Below, one piece after another: positions 35,225-43,265 of a DNA stretch of 44,072 nt. The number at the start of each line of letters is the position of its first letter. Within the stretch, counting starts at the first letter, position 1. A program made the position numbers and the translations under genes. Below the pieces are notes generated by a model. It ran no database searches and was not told where the DNA came from. It saw only the letters and a list, made by a program, of their open reading frames with translations. The stretch is from Stenotrophomonas sp. UBA2124 (GTDB lineage: Bacteria > Pseudomonadota > Gammaproteobacteria > Xanthomonadales > Xanthomonadaceae): assembly GCA_002329155.1 (NCBI GenBank), contig DCXY01000008.1, positions 1 to 44,072 on the forward strand. Direction: 5' to 3'.

Positions 35225-36285
35225 ACGGTCTTCGCCAGCAGTTCGTCGTTCCAGTCGAAGCTCAGCGCGCCGTCCTTCAGGAACAGACTGACGAAGTTGT
35301 AGACGTTGCGGGCGTACATCTCGCTGGCGTGCACGGCGCCCATGCTGGCCAGGTCGAGCGGGCCGGCCACGGTCACGCCGTTCACGTCCACGGTTTCGCC
35401 GGGGCGGGTGGCTTCGCAGTTGCCGCCGGTTTCAGCGGCCAGGTCAACGATGACGCTGCCCGGGCGCATGCCGTCCACCATGCTGGCGGTGATGATCTTC
35501 GGTGCCGGGCGCCCCGGCACGGCGGCGGTGCAGATCACCACGTCCACACCCTTCAGGTGCTCGGCCAGGCGGCGTTGCTGCTCGGCGCGTTCCTCGTCGG
35601 TGAGCTGGCGCGCATAGCCGCCCTCGCCTGCGGCGCTCACGCCCAGGTCAAGGAACTTGCCGCCGAGTGATTCGATCTGCTCGCGGGTTTCCGGGCGCAC
35701 GTCGAAGCCTTCCACCGCCGCGCCCAGGCGCTTGGCGGTGGCCACCGACTGCAGGCCGGCAACACCGGCGCCCACCACCAGCACCTTGGAGGGGCGGATG
35801 GTGCCGGCGGCGGTAGTCAGCATCGGGAAGAAGCGCGGTGCCAGCTGCGCGGCGATCAGCGTGGCCTTGTAGCCGGCCATGCCGGCCTGCGAGCTGAGCA
35901 CGTCCATGGCCTGCGCGCGGGTGGTGCGCGGCAGCCGCTCCAGCGGGAAGGTCTGCAGCTGGCGTGCCTGCAGCGCGGCTGTGCGCGCCGGTTCGGCCTG
36001 CGGCTGCAGGGTGCCCACCAGCGTGGCGCCAGTCTTGAGGGTTTCGATCACCGAAGGCGGCGGCGGCTGCACGCACAGCAGCAGGTCGGCCCCGGCAAGG
36101 CTGGCATCGAGCACGGCGCCGGCGTCCTGGTAGGCCTGGTCGGTGAAGCCGGCGGCAATGCCCGCACCCGGCTGCACATGCACGCTGGCGCCGACGGCGA
36201 TCAGCTTCTTCACCGTTTCCGGCGTGGCGGCAACGCGGCGTTCGCCGCTGGCAGCTTCCTTCAAAACGCGTACATCAACGGCCAT
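35182..36285 (-). CDS. pntAA: NAD(P) transhydrogenase subunit alpha part 1 (NAD-binding)
   Basis: A 367-residue soluble domain I that binds NAD(H), as in the three-subunit transhydrogenases. It shows the alanine-dehydrogenase-like N-terminus VLKEAASGERRVAATPETV, the mobile-loop region, VLVVGAGVAGLQSVATAKRLGA for the dinucleotide fold, FDVRPETREQIESLGGKF, and VPGRPAPKIITASMV. No membrane segment is present, so it needs PntAB and PntB, encoded about 2.9 kb and 3.7 kb further on. The ATG at 36285 (MAVDVRVLKE) matches the family start. It lies 82 bp downstream of the DUF1631 gene on the same strand. Confidence 0.96.
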   Translation of the reverse strand: MAVDVRVLKEAASGERRVAATPETVKKLIAVGASVHVQPGAGIAAGFTDQAYQDAGAVLDASLAGADLLLCVQPPPPSVIETLKTGATLVGTLQPQAEPARTAALQARQLQTFPLERLPRTTRAQAMDVLSSQAGMAGYKATLIAAQLAPRFFPMLTTAAGTIRPSKVLVVGAGVAGLQSVATAKRLGAAVEGFDVRPETREQIESLGGKFLDLGVSAAGEGGYARQLTDEERAEQQRRLAEHLKGVDVVICTAAVPGRPAPKIITASMVDGMRPGSVIVDLAAETGGNCEATRPGETVDVNGVTVAGPLDLASMGAVHASEMYARNVYNFVSLFLKDGALSFDWNDELLAKTVWPQRPAGGEIPPV

Positions 36286-36367
36286 TCCAGTCCCCGATGC
36301 GCAATGGATCAACGCCCGGATCGTAGCAAAGCCACGGGCCTGCGCGGCAGGCCGTGTTGGCGCCGGC

Positions 36368-38713
36368 TCAGCCGACGGCGGCGGCGCGCGGCTCCAGCCG
36401 GTCAATCACGCCCTGCATCGCGCTGTCGAAGGCGCCATCGTCCACATGCGGGCGCAGGCGGCCCAGCCGCACCATCACCGCCAGTTCCTCCGGCGAAGCC
36501 ACGCAGAAGCGGATGCCGCGACGGTTCACGAACAGCAGGCGCGCCGAAATGGGGCTGACCCATGACAACTTGCCCGCCTGCACCTTGCCGTCCTTGTCGG
36601 CAAAGTCCAGCCAGGTACCCACTTCCATTCTGCGGAAACGCTCGGCGTCGGCGTCGTCGAAATCCTCGGCCTTGGCGGTGCTGCCAAAATCGATGGCGGG
36701 CGCCTCCTGCGGGGGCGGTGCTGGCAGTGCCACCGGGGGCAGCTCGGGCAGCGCGCGCTCCAGCTCGGGCCGCAGCTCGGCGATGGATTGCAGGGTGTCA
36801 TGCAGAGCATCAATGGCGGCAGCACCGCCATCGCCATGCAGGCCCACGCTGGCAAACACCTTGCGCAGCGCCGGCTGGCAGGCCTGCAGCCATGGCTTGC
36901 CGACAATATGGCGGCGCGCCTCGGCCACTTCCTCAAGTACATCGTCGGCCAGCTTCAGGGCCTCGCCTACGCCTTCGCCTTCATCGCCTTCGCGCAGCAG
37001 GGTGAGGGTGAGGTGGTGCTTCCACGGCTGGCGCAGGAAATCGTCGATGGCCTGCGGCAGCTCCACGCCAGCCACGCGCTGGTCCAGCTCGGTGGTGGCA
37101 CGGGTGCGCGCCACTTCCAGCTTCTCCTGCCCGCGCTGGGTTTCTGCGGCACGGCGCTCGGCAATCTCGATGCGGCGGCGGTGCTGGGCCAGGAATTCGC
37201 GGAACTCCTCTTCCAGGGTAAGGAAGATGGCCAGATTCTCGTTGAACTCGGCCGTCAGCCTTTCGGTGATTTCCTCGACCTTGCCCATCAGCGCGCGCTC
37301 GGCCTGGCTCTCGCCGGCATTGCCTTCGCAGGCCTCGGCCAGCGAGTTGAGCAGCTTGCGCGCGGGGTGGGTCTTCTGCACGAACATACGCCGGTCGAGC
37401 ATGGCCACCTTGACGAACGGCACCACCAGCCGGCCGATCAGCTCGCGCGCGCGGCCTTCCAGCTCACGTTCGTCCAGCATCACGTCGAACAGCATGCCGA
37501 CCAGGTCGATGGCGTCCTCGTCCTGCGGGTCCAACCGGGTCTGCGATGGGTCCGCGCCCAGCCGTGTGGCACCGGCCAGCACTTCACTCTTGAGCCGTTG
37601 CGCCAGCGATTCACCCTCATCGCCCACCGCTGCGTTCAGCGTGGCGCTGGGGGTGGCCTGCAGCAGCGACAACACCGACATCATCTCGCGCTGGTTCAGC
37701 GGGCGCTGCGCGCCTGCACCGCCCGAGGCTGCCGATGGCTGGCCGGCATCGCCCATGCCACCGTGCGCGCCGCCGTGGCCTTCGCGCGCCTGCCGCGACT
37801 GCGCCAGCAGTTCATGCAGGGCTTCGAGCACGATGGTCTGCTGGTTGCCATAGGCACCCTCGCCATCGAAGGCGGCGTTGGCATGGCCACCATGTGCGCC
37901 GGGGTGCTGGCCACCCAGGGTGTTGCGCTGCTGGCTCCAGCGTTCGGAAAAGCGCCGCGCCCAGCCCGGGGCATGGCCCGGGTCGGCGGCTTCGTCTTCC
38001 TGTGCGGCCTCCTGCATGGCCGGGCGCGCGGGCGGCGGCGCCGCGCGGCGCGGCGCATCCAGTTCCGGCGCGACGCCGGCCTGGGCCAGGCGGGTATCCA
38101 GTGTCTCGTACAGCTTGCCCACGCCAGCGGCGAACTCGCGCTCGCACAGCTTGAACAGTACCAGGCGCACTTCCGGCGCCAGTTCACAGGTATAGAAGGC
38201 CTCGTGCACGGCCACGCCTATGTGCTCGGGGCCGACCGGATTGGTGTCGGCGGTCAGTTCCTGCAGGCCGGCTATCCAGGCCAGGCGGCGGTCGATACGG
38301 GCCAGCACCTGCTTCCAGTCGCGCAGCAGCACGGTGGCGAAGTTGCGCACCGCCAGCCGCGACTCCAGCACGTGTTCGGGCACCAGGCTCAGCCCCCCCT
38401 CGCCGGCGCCAGCCAGCACGCCCTCGGCCGATAGCGGCGTGCCGGCTTCCAGCGCCGACCAGGCCTGCTGCAGGTGGCTGCCGAAGCGGCGCGATATCTC
38501 CTCGCGGCGGCGACGGAGTTCACGCATGCCATCCAGAAACGCCAATTGCGAACTGCCCGCGCTCTCGGCCCGGTCGAACAACACGTCGTCGAAGCCGGAA
38601 ACCACCTTGTCGAACGCCTGCGACAGCGCCGGCAATGCGGCCTCACGCGCCAGCGACAGCAGGCTGGCGTTGCGGCTCAGGGTACCGGTGGAGTGCGGCG
38701 GATTGGACATCAT
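36368..38713 (-). CDS. Large DUF1631 family protein
   Basis: A 781-residue, largely helical cytoplasmic protein of the DUF1631 type, sometimes misannotated as thymidine phosphorylase, with no enzymatic motif visible. The N-terminal half (FDDVLFDRAESAGSSQLAFLDGMREL) and the region around LVGMLFDVMLDERELEGRAR are characteristic. A low-complexity Gly/His/Ala linker (about 265-340) separates two helical blocks, and the C-terminal ~90 residues (VGTWLDFADKDGKVQAGKLSWVSPISARLLFVNRRG) look like a PilZ-type beta domain, which would suggest cyclic-di-GMP or surface-related signalling (inference). The start at 38713 follows GGAG at 9 nt; an ATG at 38710 is also possible. Confidence 0.85.
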   Translation of the reverse strand: MMSNPPHSTGTLSRNASLLSLAREAALPALSQAFDKVVSGFDDVLFDRAESAGSSQLAFLDGMRELRRRREEISRRFGSHLQQAWSALEAGTPLSAEGVLAGAGEGGLSLVPEHVLESRLAVRNFATVLLRDWKQVLARIDRRLAWIAGLQELTADTNPVGPEHIGVAVHEAFYTCELAPEVRLVLFKLCEREFAAGVGKLYETLDTRLAQAGVAPELDAPRRAAPPPARPAMQEAAQEDEAADPGHAPGWARRFSERWSQQRNTLGGQHPGAHGGHANAAFDGEGAYGNQQTIVLEALHELLAQSRQAREGHGGAHGGMGDAGQPSAASGGAGAQRPLNQREMMSVLSLLQATPSATLNAAVGDEGESLAQRLKSEVLAGATRLGADPSQTRLDPQDEDAIDLVGMLFDVMLDERELEGRARELIGRLVVPFVKVAMLDRRMFVQKTHPARKLLNSLAEACEGNAGESQAERALMGKVEEITERLTAEFNENLAIFLTLEEEFREFLAQHRRRIEIAERRAAETQRGQEKLEVARTRATTELDQRVAGVELPQAIDDFLRQPWKHHLTLTLLREGDEGEGVGEALKLADDVLEEVAEARRHIVGKPWLQACQPALRKVFASVGLHGDGGAAAIDALHDTLQSIAELRPELERALPELPPVALPAPPPQEAPAIDFGSTAKAEDFDDADAERFRRMEVGTWLDFADKDGKVQAGKLSWVSPISARLLFVNRRGIRFCVASPEELAVMVRLGRLRPHVDDGAFDSAMQGVIDRLEPRAAAVG

Positions 38714-38982
38714 GCGCAAAGACTCCACGCCCTCGCAGGCGCTGGATTCGTGATGAAAACGGTGGGTTTGGCGGCCACGTCCCCTGAGTCCGCTTGCGCA
38801 TGGTAGGCGGAGAAGCTGAACAGGGTAAGTGATGCAGTGCGCACTTCTTGCCTCGTGACCGGCGTCCCGGTATGCCTGCACATGCTAAGCGTAGCGAGGC
38901 CACTTGGCGACCACAATGTCGCCTTTGGCTGGCGACGGAGCGCACAGTTTGAGTGCCAACAGGCCGTCATTTAGCCGGGGTC

Positions 38983-38988
38983 TATAAT
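38983..38988 (+). promoter_or_regulatory. -10 element upstream of the nitroreductase operon
   Basis: A perfect TATAAT lies 29 bp before the nitroreductase ATG in the 303-bp divergent gap. No good -35 is found at 16-18 bp, so an activator or weak -35 must be assumed. The rest of the gap (38714-38980) holds no ORF or repeat I can name. Confidence 0.5.
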
Positions 38989-39016
38989 CCGGTGCCGCCC
39001 TTGTCCCCTACGAGCC

Positions 39017-39592
39017 ATGTCCGAAAACTGCTTCCTGCAGGCGCTGGACCAGCGCCGCTCGGTTCCCTCCCTGCAGCTGGGCGAACCCGCCCCCGACCAG
39101 GCCACGCTGCTGCGCATGCTGCAATCGGCCGTACGCGTGCCCGACCACGGGCGGCTGGTGCCGTTCCGTTTCCTGCAGATCCGCGGCGATGCGCGCCACA
39201 GCCTGGGCGAATTCCTGGCCCGCCGCAGCCGTGAGCGCAACCCGCAGGCCTCCGAGGCCGCCATCGACAAGGACCGCCAGAGGTTCTCGCATGCGCCGCT
39301 GATCGTCACCGTCATCGCCCGCATCACCCCCGGCCACAAGGTGCCCGAGCAGGAACAGCTGCTCAGCGCCGGCAGCGTCTGCTTCGCCCTGCTGCTAGCC
39401 GCGCAGGGGTTCGGCTTTGGCGCGCAGTGGCTGACCGCGTGGATGGCCTACGACCCGGAGGTTGCCCGCCACCTTGGCCTGGCCGAGAACGAGCGCGTGC
39501 TCGGCTTCATCCATATCGGTACGCCCAAGGTGGACGTGCCCGAACGCGACCGGCCCGACCCCGCCACGCTGCTGCAGGACTACCAGCCGTGA
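39017..39592 (+). CDS. Nitroreductase family protein
   Basis: A 191-residue FMN-dependent oxidoreductase of the small nitroreductase type (YdjA-like length). The N-terminal RRSVPSLQLGEPAP with an Arg-Arg-Ser FMN-phosphate site, VPDHGRLVPFRFLQIRGDA, and GFGAQWLTAWMAYDPEVARHLGL are family features. It would reduce nitro compounds, quinones or similar acceptors with NAD(P)H; the natural substrate is unknown. It is the first of four overlapping genes, with its stop overlapping the next start (GTGA). Confidence 0.92.
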   Translation: MSENCFLQALDQRRSVPSLQLGEPAPDQATLLRMLQSAVRVPDHGRLVPFRFLQIRGDARHSLGEFLARRSRERNPQASEAAIDKDRQRFSHAPLIVTVIARITPGHKVPEQEQLLSAGSVCFALLLAAQGFGFGAQWLTAWMAYDPEVARHLGLAENERVLGFIHIGTPKVDVPERDRPDPATLLQDYQP

Positions 39593-40530
39593 CCGGAATG
39601 CCGGTGCGGCAACCGCTGTATCTGATCGACGCCAGCCTGTACGTGTTCCGCGCATGGCACTCCATGCCGGACGAGTTCAAGGATAGCCAGGGCTGGCCGG
39701 TGAACGCCGTGCACGGCTTTGCCCGTTTCCTGCTGGACCTGCTGGAGCGCGAGCGCCCGCATCATATTGCCGTGGCCTTCGATGAGGCGCTGGACAGCTG
39801 CTTCCGCCACGCCATCTACCCGGCCTACAAGGCCAACCGCGACCCGGCACCGGAAGAACTGCGCCGCCAGTTCGCCCACTGCAAGGCACTGTGCGCGGCG
39901 CTGGGGCTGGACGTACTGGCCGACCGCGAGTACGAGGCCGACGACCTGATCGGCAGCGCCCTGCATGCAGGCCGCGACCAGCAGCAGCTGCGTGGCGTCA
40001 TCGTGTCCGCCGACAAGGATCTTTCGCAGTTGCTGCTGGAGCACGACGAACAGTGGGACTACGCGCGCAACCAGCGCTGGGGTGCGGCCGGAGTGAAGGC
40101 ACGCCATGGCGTGCACCCGCACCAGATCGCCGATTACCTGGCGCTGTGCGGCGATGCGGTGGACAACATTCCCGGCGTCACCGGCATCGGCGCGAAATCG
40201 GCGGCGGTGCTGCTGGCGCACTTCGGCAGCCTCGACGCCATGCTCGAACGCATCGACGAAATCCCCTACCTGCGCCTGCGCGGCGCGGCCGGCATAGCCA
40301 CGCGGCTGCGCGAGCAGCGCGAACATGCCCTGCTGTTCCGCCAGCTGACCACCATCGCCGTGCAGGTACCGCTGGCCGGCGGCCAGCCCGGTTTCGTGCG
40401 TGGCAACGGCGATGCGGACATGCTCGGCGGCCTGTGCGAAGCCCTGCGCTTTGGCCCGCTCACCCGGCGCCGGCTGCTGGCTGCCGCCGGGCTTGAAACC
40501 TCTTTCCCTTCCGCCAACGAGTTCGCATGA
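39589..40530 (+). CDS. 5'-3' exonuclease / flap endonuclease (XNI/ExoIX-like)
   Basis: About 313 residues, corresponding to the 5' nuclease domain of DNA polymerase I as a separate protein. It contains YLIDASLYVFRAWHSMP with the first metal aspartate, VAFDEALDSCFRHAIYPAYKANR, the acidic EYEADDLIGS, SADKDLSQLL, and the helix-three-turn-helix at DYLALCGDAVDNIPGVTGIGAKSAAVLL. The role is probably removal of flaps or RNA primers during replication and repair. The start is GTG 39589 (overlapping the previous stop, with AGGA upstream) or ATG 39598. Its end overlaps the Nudix gene (ATGA). Confidence 0.92.
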   Translation: MTGMPVRQPLYLIDASLYVFRAWHSMPDEFKDSQGWPVNAVHGFARFLLDLLERERPHHIAVAFDEALDSCFRHAIYPAYKANRDPAPEELRRQFAHCKALCAALGLDVLADREYEADDLIGSALHAGRDQQQLRGVIVSADKDLSQLLLEHDEQWDYARNQRWGAAGVKARHGVHPHQIADYLALCGDAVDNIPGVTGIGAKSAAVLLAHFGSLDAMLERIDEIPYLRLRGAAGIATRLREQREHALLFRQLTTIAVQVPLAGGQPGFVRGNGDADMLGGLCEALRFGPLTRRRLLAAAGLETSFPSANEFA

Positions 40531-41078
40531 GCCAGAACACCGCCCCTCCCCGCGTCGTCTACGAAGGCAAGTACCAGCGCATGGTCGTGCGTGGCACCTG
40601 GGAATACAGCGAGCGCACCCATGCCGGCGGCCTGGCGGCGATCATCATTGCCGTCACCCCGGATGACGAGGTGCTGTTCGTCGAACAGTTCCGCGTGCCG
40701 CTGCAGGCGCGCACCATCGAAATGCCCGCCGGTCTGGTGGGCGACATCAACGCCGGTGAGTCCATCGAAGTCTCGGCCATCCGCGAGCTGGAAGAAGAAA
40801 CCGGCTGGACCGCCGCGCACGCCGAAGTGCTGATGATCGGCCCCACCTCCTCCGGTGCCAGCAGCGAGAAGATCGCCTTCGTCCGCGCCACCGGCCTGAG
40901 CAAGGTCGGCGATGGCGGCGGTGACGACAGCGAGGACATCACCGTGCACAGCATTCCGCGCCAGCGCGCGGCGGCGTGGCTGGTGGAGAAAATGAATGGA
41001 GGCTACGAACTGGACGCCAAGCTCTGGGCCGGTCTGTGGATGATCGAGCACCACCTCGACGGGAGGCCGCGTGGCTGA
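40527..41078 (+). CDS. Nudix hydrolase, ADP-ribose pyrophosphatase type
   Basis: A 183-residue Nudix protein. The Nudix box reads G-x5-E-x7-RELEEETGW (about residues 72-94), complete for metal-dependent diphosphate hydrolysis. The upstream FVEQFRVPLQARTIEMPAGLVG matches ADP-ribose pyrophosphatases (NudF-like, E-x-PAG), so hydrolysis of ADP-ribose or related sugar nucleotides is likely. The start overlaps the exonuclease stop (ATGA), and its end overlaps the next gene by 8 nt. Confidence 0.92.
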   Translation: MSQNTAPPRVVYEGKYQRMVVRGTWEYSERTHAGGLAAIIIAVTPDDEVLFVEQFRVPLQARTIEMPAGLVGDINAGESIEVSAIRELEEETGWTAAHAEVLMIGPTSSGASSEKIAFVRATGLSKVGDGGGDDSEDITVHSIPRQRAAAWLVEKMNGGYELDAKLWAGLWMIEHHLDGRPRG

Positions 41079-41865
41079 TTCCAGCCAGCCCGTATTGCCC
41101 GCGCTGCTGGGCGCAGGCGACCCGCCGCTCTTCCAGATCCACAACCCGCACGGCAGCTCGCCGTTCGTGCTGCTGGCCGACCACGCCGGCCAGCGTGTGC
41201 CTGCCGCCCTGCGCGATCTGGGCCTTCCGCAGCACGAACTGGACCGCCACATCGGCTGGGACATCGGCATTGCAGGCACCACCCGCGCGCTCGCGCAGCG
41301 GCTGGATGCGTGGGCCATCGAGCAGACCTATTCGCGCCTGCTGATCGACTGCAACCGGCCACTGGCCTCGCCCACGCTGATTCCTGAAACCAGCGACGGC
41401 ACGATCATTCCCGGCAACGCGGCATTGAGCGAAGCGCAGCGCCAGCAGCGCATCGACAGCATCCACGCGCCGTACCACGCGCGCATCGAGGCCGAGCTGG
41501 AGCAGCGCCGTAGTGCCGGCACCCCCACGCTGCTGGTGATGATGCACAGCTTCACGCCGATGATGGCAGGCCTGCAGCGGCCGTGGCATGCCGGCGTGCT
41601 CTACCACCAGGACACGCGCTTCGCGCATGCGCTGCTGCACGCGCTGCGTGCTGAAGGTGATCTGGTGGTGGGTGACAACGAGCCGTATTCGGTCAGCAGC
41701 ACCAGCGACTATGCGGTGCCGGTGCACGGCGAGGGCCGCGGCCTGGTGCATGTGGAACTGGAAATCCGCCAGGACCTGATCGCTGACGCTGCTGGCCAGC
41801 AGGCGTGGGCGCAGCGCCTGGAGCGTGTGTTCCGGGCGTTGCAGCCGGCGCTGCTGGCGCTTTGA
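41071..41865 (+). CDS. N-formylglutamate amidohydrolase family protein
   Basis: A 264-residue member of the N-formylglutamate amidohydrolase family, starting with GTG (41071) preceded by GGGAGG. Features: VLLADHAGQRVP with the metal-binding histidine and aspartate region, DRHIGWDIG, YSRLLIDCNRP, MHSFTPMMAG, and a C-terminal HGEGRGLVHVELEIRQDL. Classical members act in histidine degradation, but no hut genes are near; here it ends a four-gene operon with nucleotide- and DNA-related enzymes, so another amide substrate is possible. Confidence 0.9.
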   Translation: MADSSQPVLPALLGAGDPPLFQIHNPHGSSPFVLLADHAGQRVPAALRDLGLPQHELDRHIGWDIGIAGTTRALAQRLDAWAIEQTYSRLLIDCNRPLASPTLIPETSDGTIIPGNAALSEAQRQQRIDSIHAPYHARIEAELEQRRSAGTPTLLVMMHSFTPMMAGLQRPWHAGVLYHQDTRFAHALLHALRAEGDLVVGDNEPYSVSSTSDYAVPVHGEGRGLVHVELEIRQDLIADAAGQQAWAQRLERVFRALQPALLAL

Positions 41866-41890
41866 GTTCCTCGCCTTAACCCCCTCCCAA

Positions 41891-41932
41891 CCTCCCCCTC
41901 CCGGCTGCGCCGGCAAGGGGAGGGGCTTTGTT
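41891..41932 (+). terminator. GC-rich terminator-like hairpin between convergent genes
   Basis: A CCTCCCC arm and CCGGC-TGC-GCCGG centre pair with GGGGAGGGG, followed by CTTTGTT. It lies 26 nt after the N-formylglutamate amidohydrolase stop and also belongs to the CCCCTCCCC intergenic family. A second purine/pyrimidine-rich stretch follows to 41970. Confidence 0.55.
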
Positions 41933-41979
41933 GCTCCCTCCCTTGCCCTTGCGCCGTAGGCACAGGGGAGGAGAGTCAA

Positions 41980-42924
41980 TCAGCCCGCGAAACCATCCGT
42001 GGCGCGTACCAGCGCATCCACGTTTTCAGCCTCGAACGCCGAATGGCCCGAGGCCGGGGTGATCTGAAGCGATGCCTTCGGCCATGCCTTGTGCAGGTCC
42101 CACGCGTTGGCCAGCGGGCACACCACGTCGTAACGGCCATGCACGATCACGCCAGGGATATCGGCAATCTTGTGCGCGTCACGCAGCAACTGGTCTTCCA
42201 CCTCGAAGAAACCACCGTTGACGAAGTAGTGGTTCTCGATGCGCGCGAAGGCCAGCGCGAACTGCGGGTCTTCGTGGCTGTTGATGAAATCATCGTCCAC
42301 ATGCAGGAAGCTGGTGGCACCCTCCCACACGCTCCATGCACGCGCGGCGTCCAGGCGGGTGGCCTCGTCGTCACTGGTCAGGCGGCGGTTGAAGGCGGAG
42401 ATCAGATCGTGGCGCTCCACCAGCGGAATCGGCTTGAGGTAGTGCTCCCACGCATCCGGGAACAGGCGGTTGGCGCCTTCCTGGTAGAACCATTCCAGCT
42501 CCCAGCGGCGCAGCATGAAGATGCCGCGCAGCACCAGCTCGGTGACGCGCTGCGGGTGGGTCTGCGCATAGGCCAGCGCAAGCGTGGAGCCCCAGCTGCC
42601 ACCGAACACCTGCCAACGCGCGATGCCCAGTTTCTCGCGCAGCTTTTCAATATCGGCCACCAGCTCCCAGGTGGTGTTGTCCACCAGATCGGCATGCGGG
42701 GTGGAGCGGCCGGCGCCACGCTGGTCAAACAGGATGATGCGGTACTTGGACGGGTCGTGGAACTGGCGCATCTTGGCGGTGCAGCCGCCACCAGGGCCAC
42801 CGTGCAGCATCACCACCGGCTTGCCGTCCGGGTTGCCGCACTGCTCGAAATACAGCGTGTGGCGGTCATCGACCTTGAGCGTGCCGGTGTCGTAGGGCTC
42901 GATGGCGGGATAGAGCGTGCGCAT
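41980..42924 (-). CDS. pip: Proline iminopeptidase
   Basis: A 314-residue alpha/beta hydrolase (peptidase S33) that removes N-terminal proline from peptides. It has the oxyanion segment VMLHGGPGGGC, DQRGAGRS, the nucleophile in FGGSWGSTLALAYA (Ser110), GRYDVVCPLANAW with the catalytic aspartate, and ASGHSAFE with the histidine. The length is exactly typical. The start at 42924 gives the usual MRTLYPAIEPY opening. It is convergent with the preceding operon and separated from prmC by 341 bp. Confidence 0.96.
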   Translation of the reverse strand: MRTLYPAIEPYDTGTLKVDDRHTLYFEQCGNPDGKPVVMLHGGPGGGCTAKMRQFHDPSKYRIILFDQRGAGRSTPHADLVDNTTWELVADIEKLREKLGIARWQVFGGSWGSTLALAYAQTHPQRVTELVLRGIFMLRRWELEWFYQEGANRLFPDAWEHYLKPIPLVERHDLISAFNRRLTSDDEATRLDAARAWSVWEGATSFLHVDDDFINSHEDPQFALAFARIENHYFVNGGFFEVEDQLLRDAHKIADIPGVIVHGRYDVVCPLANAWDLHKAWPKASLQITPASGHSAFEAENVDALVRATDGFAG

Positions 42925-43141
42925 GGTGACCTCGCGGAAAACGGATCGCCTAGTCTAGCGCAGGGGTGCAGGGGGTCTGGTTACATGGGGATGGCTGCCG
43001 CGCAGCTGCTGTATTGCGGTTCGTCATAGACGTGCTGCCGGGCTTTCGACCGACGAAAGCCCAGGCATCGCTCTTCGCCCATGCCTGGCTCTTCAGCTGG
43101 CCGCTATTCCTGTAGCAGCAGCAAAAGCAGAAGCCAGAGCG

Positions 43142-43161
43142 ATTCCCGCCTGCGCGGGAAT
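43142..43161. repeat. ATTCCCGC-type intergenic palindrome
   Basis: ATTCCCGC-CTGC-GCGGGAAT followed by GACGA, a palindrome commonly seen between genes in high-GC proteobacteria. It lies in the 341-bp gap between pip and prmC, which otherwise contains an AGCAGCAGCAAAAGCAGAAG-like purine stretch and the heptamer repeat at 43219-43246. Confidence 0.6.
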
Positions 43162-43218
43162 GACGATCCGGGTGAGCAATGCGCGCGAGCAGATTGCTCA
43201 TCGCCTGGCAACCACTGC

Positions 43219-43246
43219 TTCCCACTTCCCACTTCCCACTTCCCGC
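43219..43246 (+). repeat. TTCCCAC heptamer repeat
   Basis: Three perfect TTCCCAC units and a fourth with one change (TTCCCGC), ending 19 bp before the prmC stop codon. Confidence 0.85.
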
Positions 43247-43265
43247 ATCCTTCCGCCTTACAGCA

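Noticed and set aside
36788..38434. 548-codon frame on the plus strand opposite the DUF1631 gene
   Set aside because: Antisense shadow; it lacks motifs and has the Gly/His/Gln/Arg composition typical of the reversed frame.
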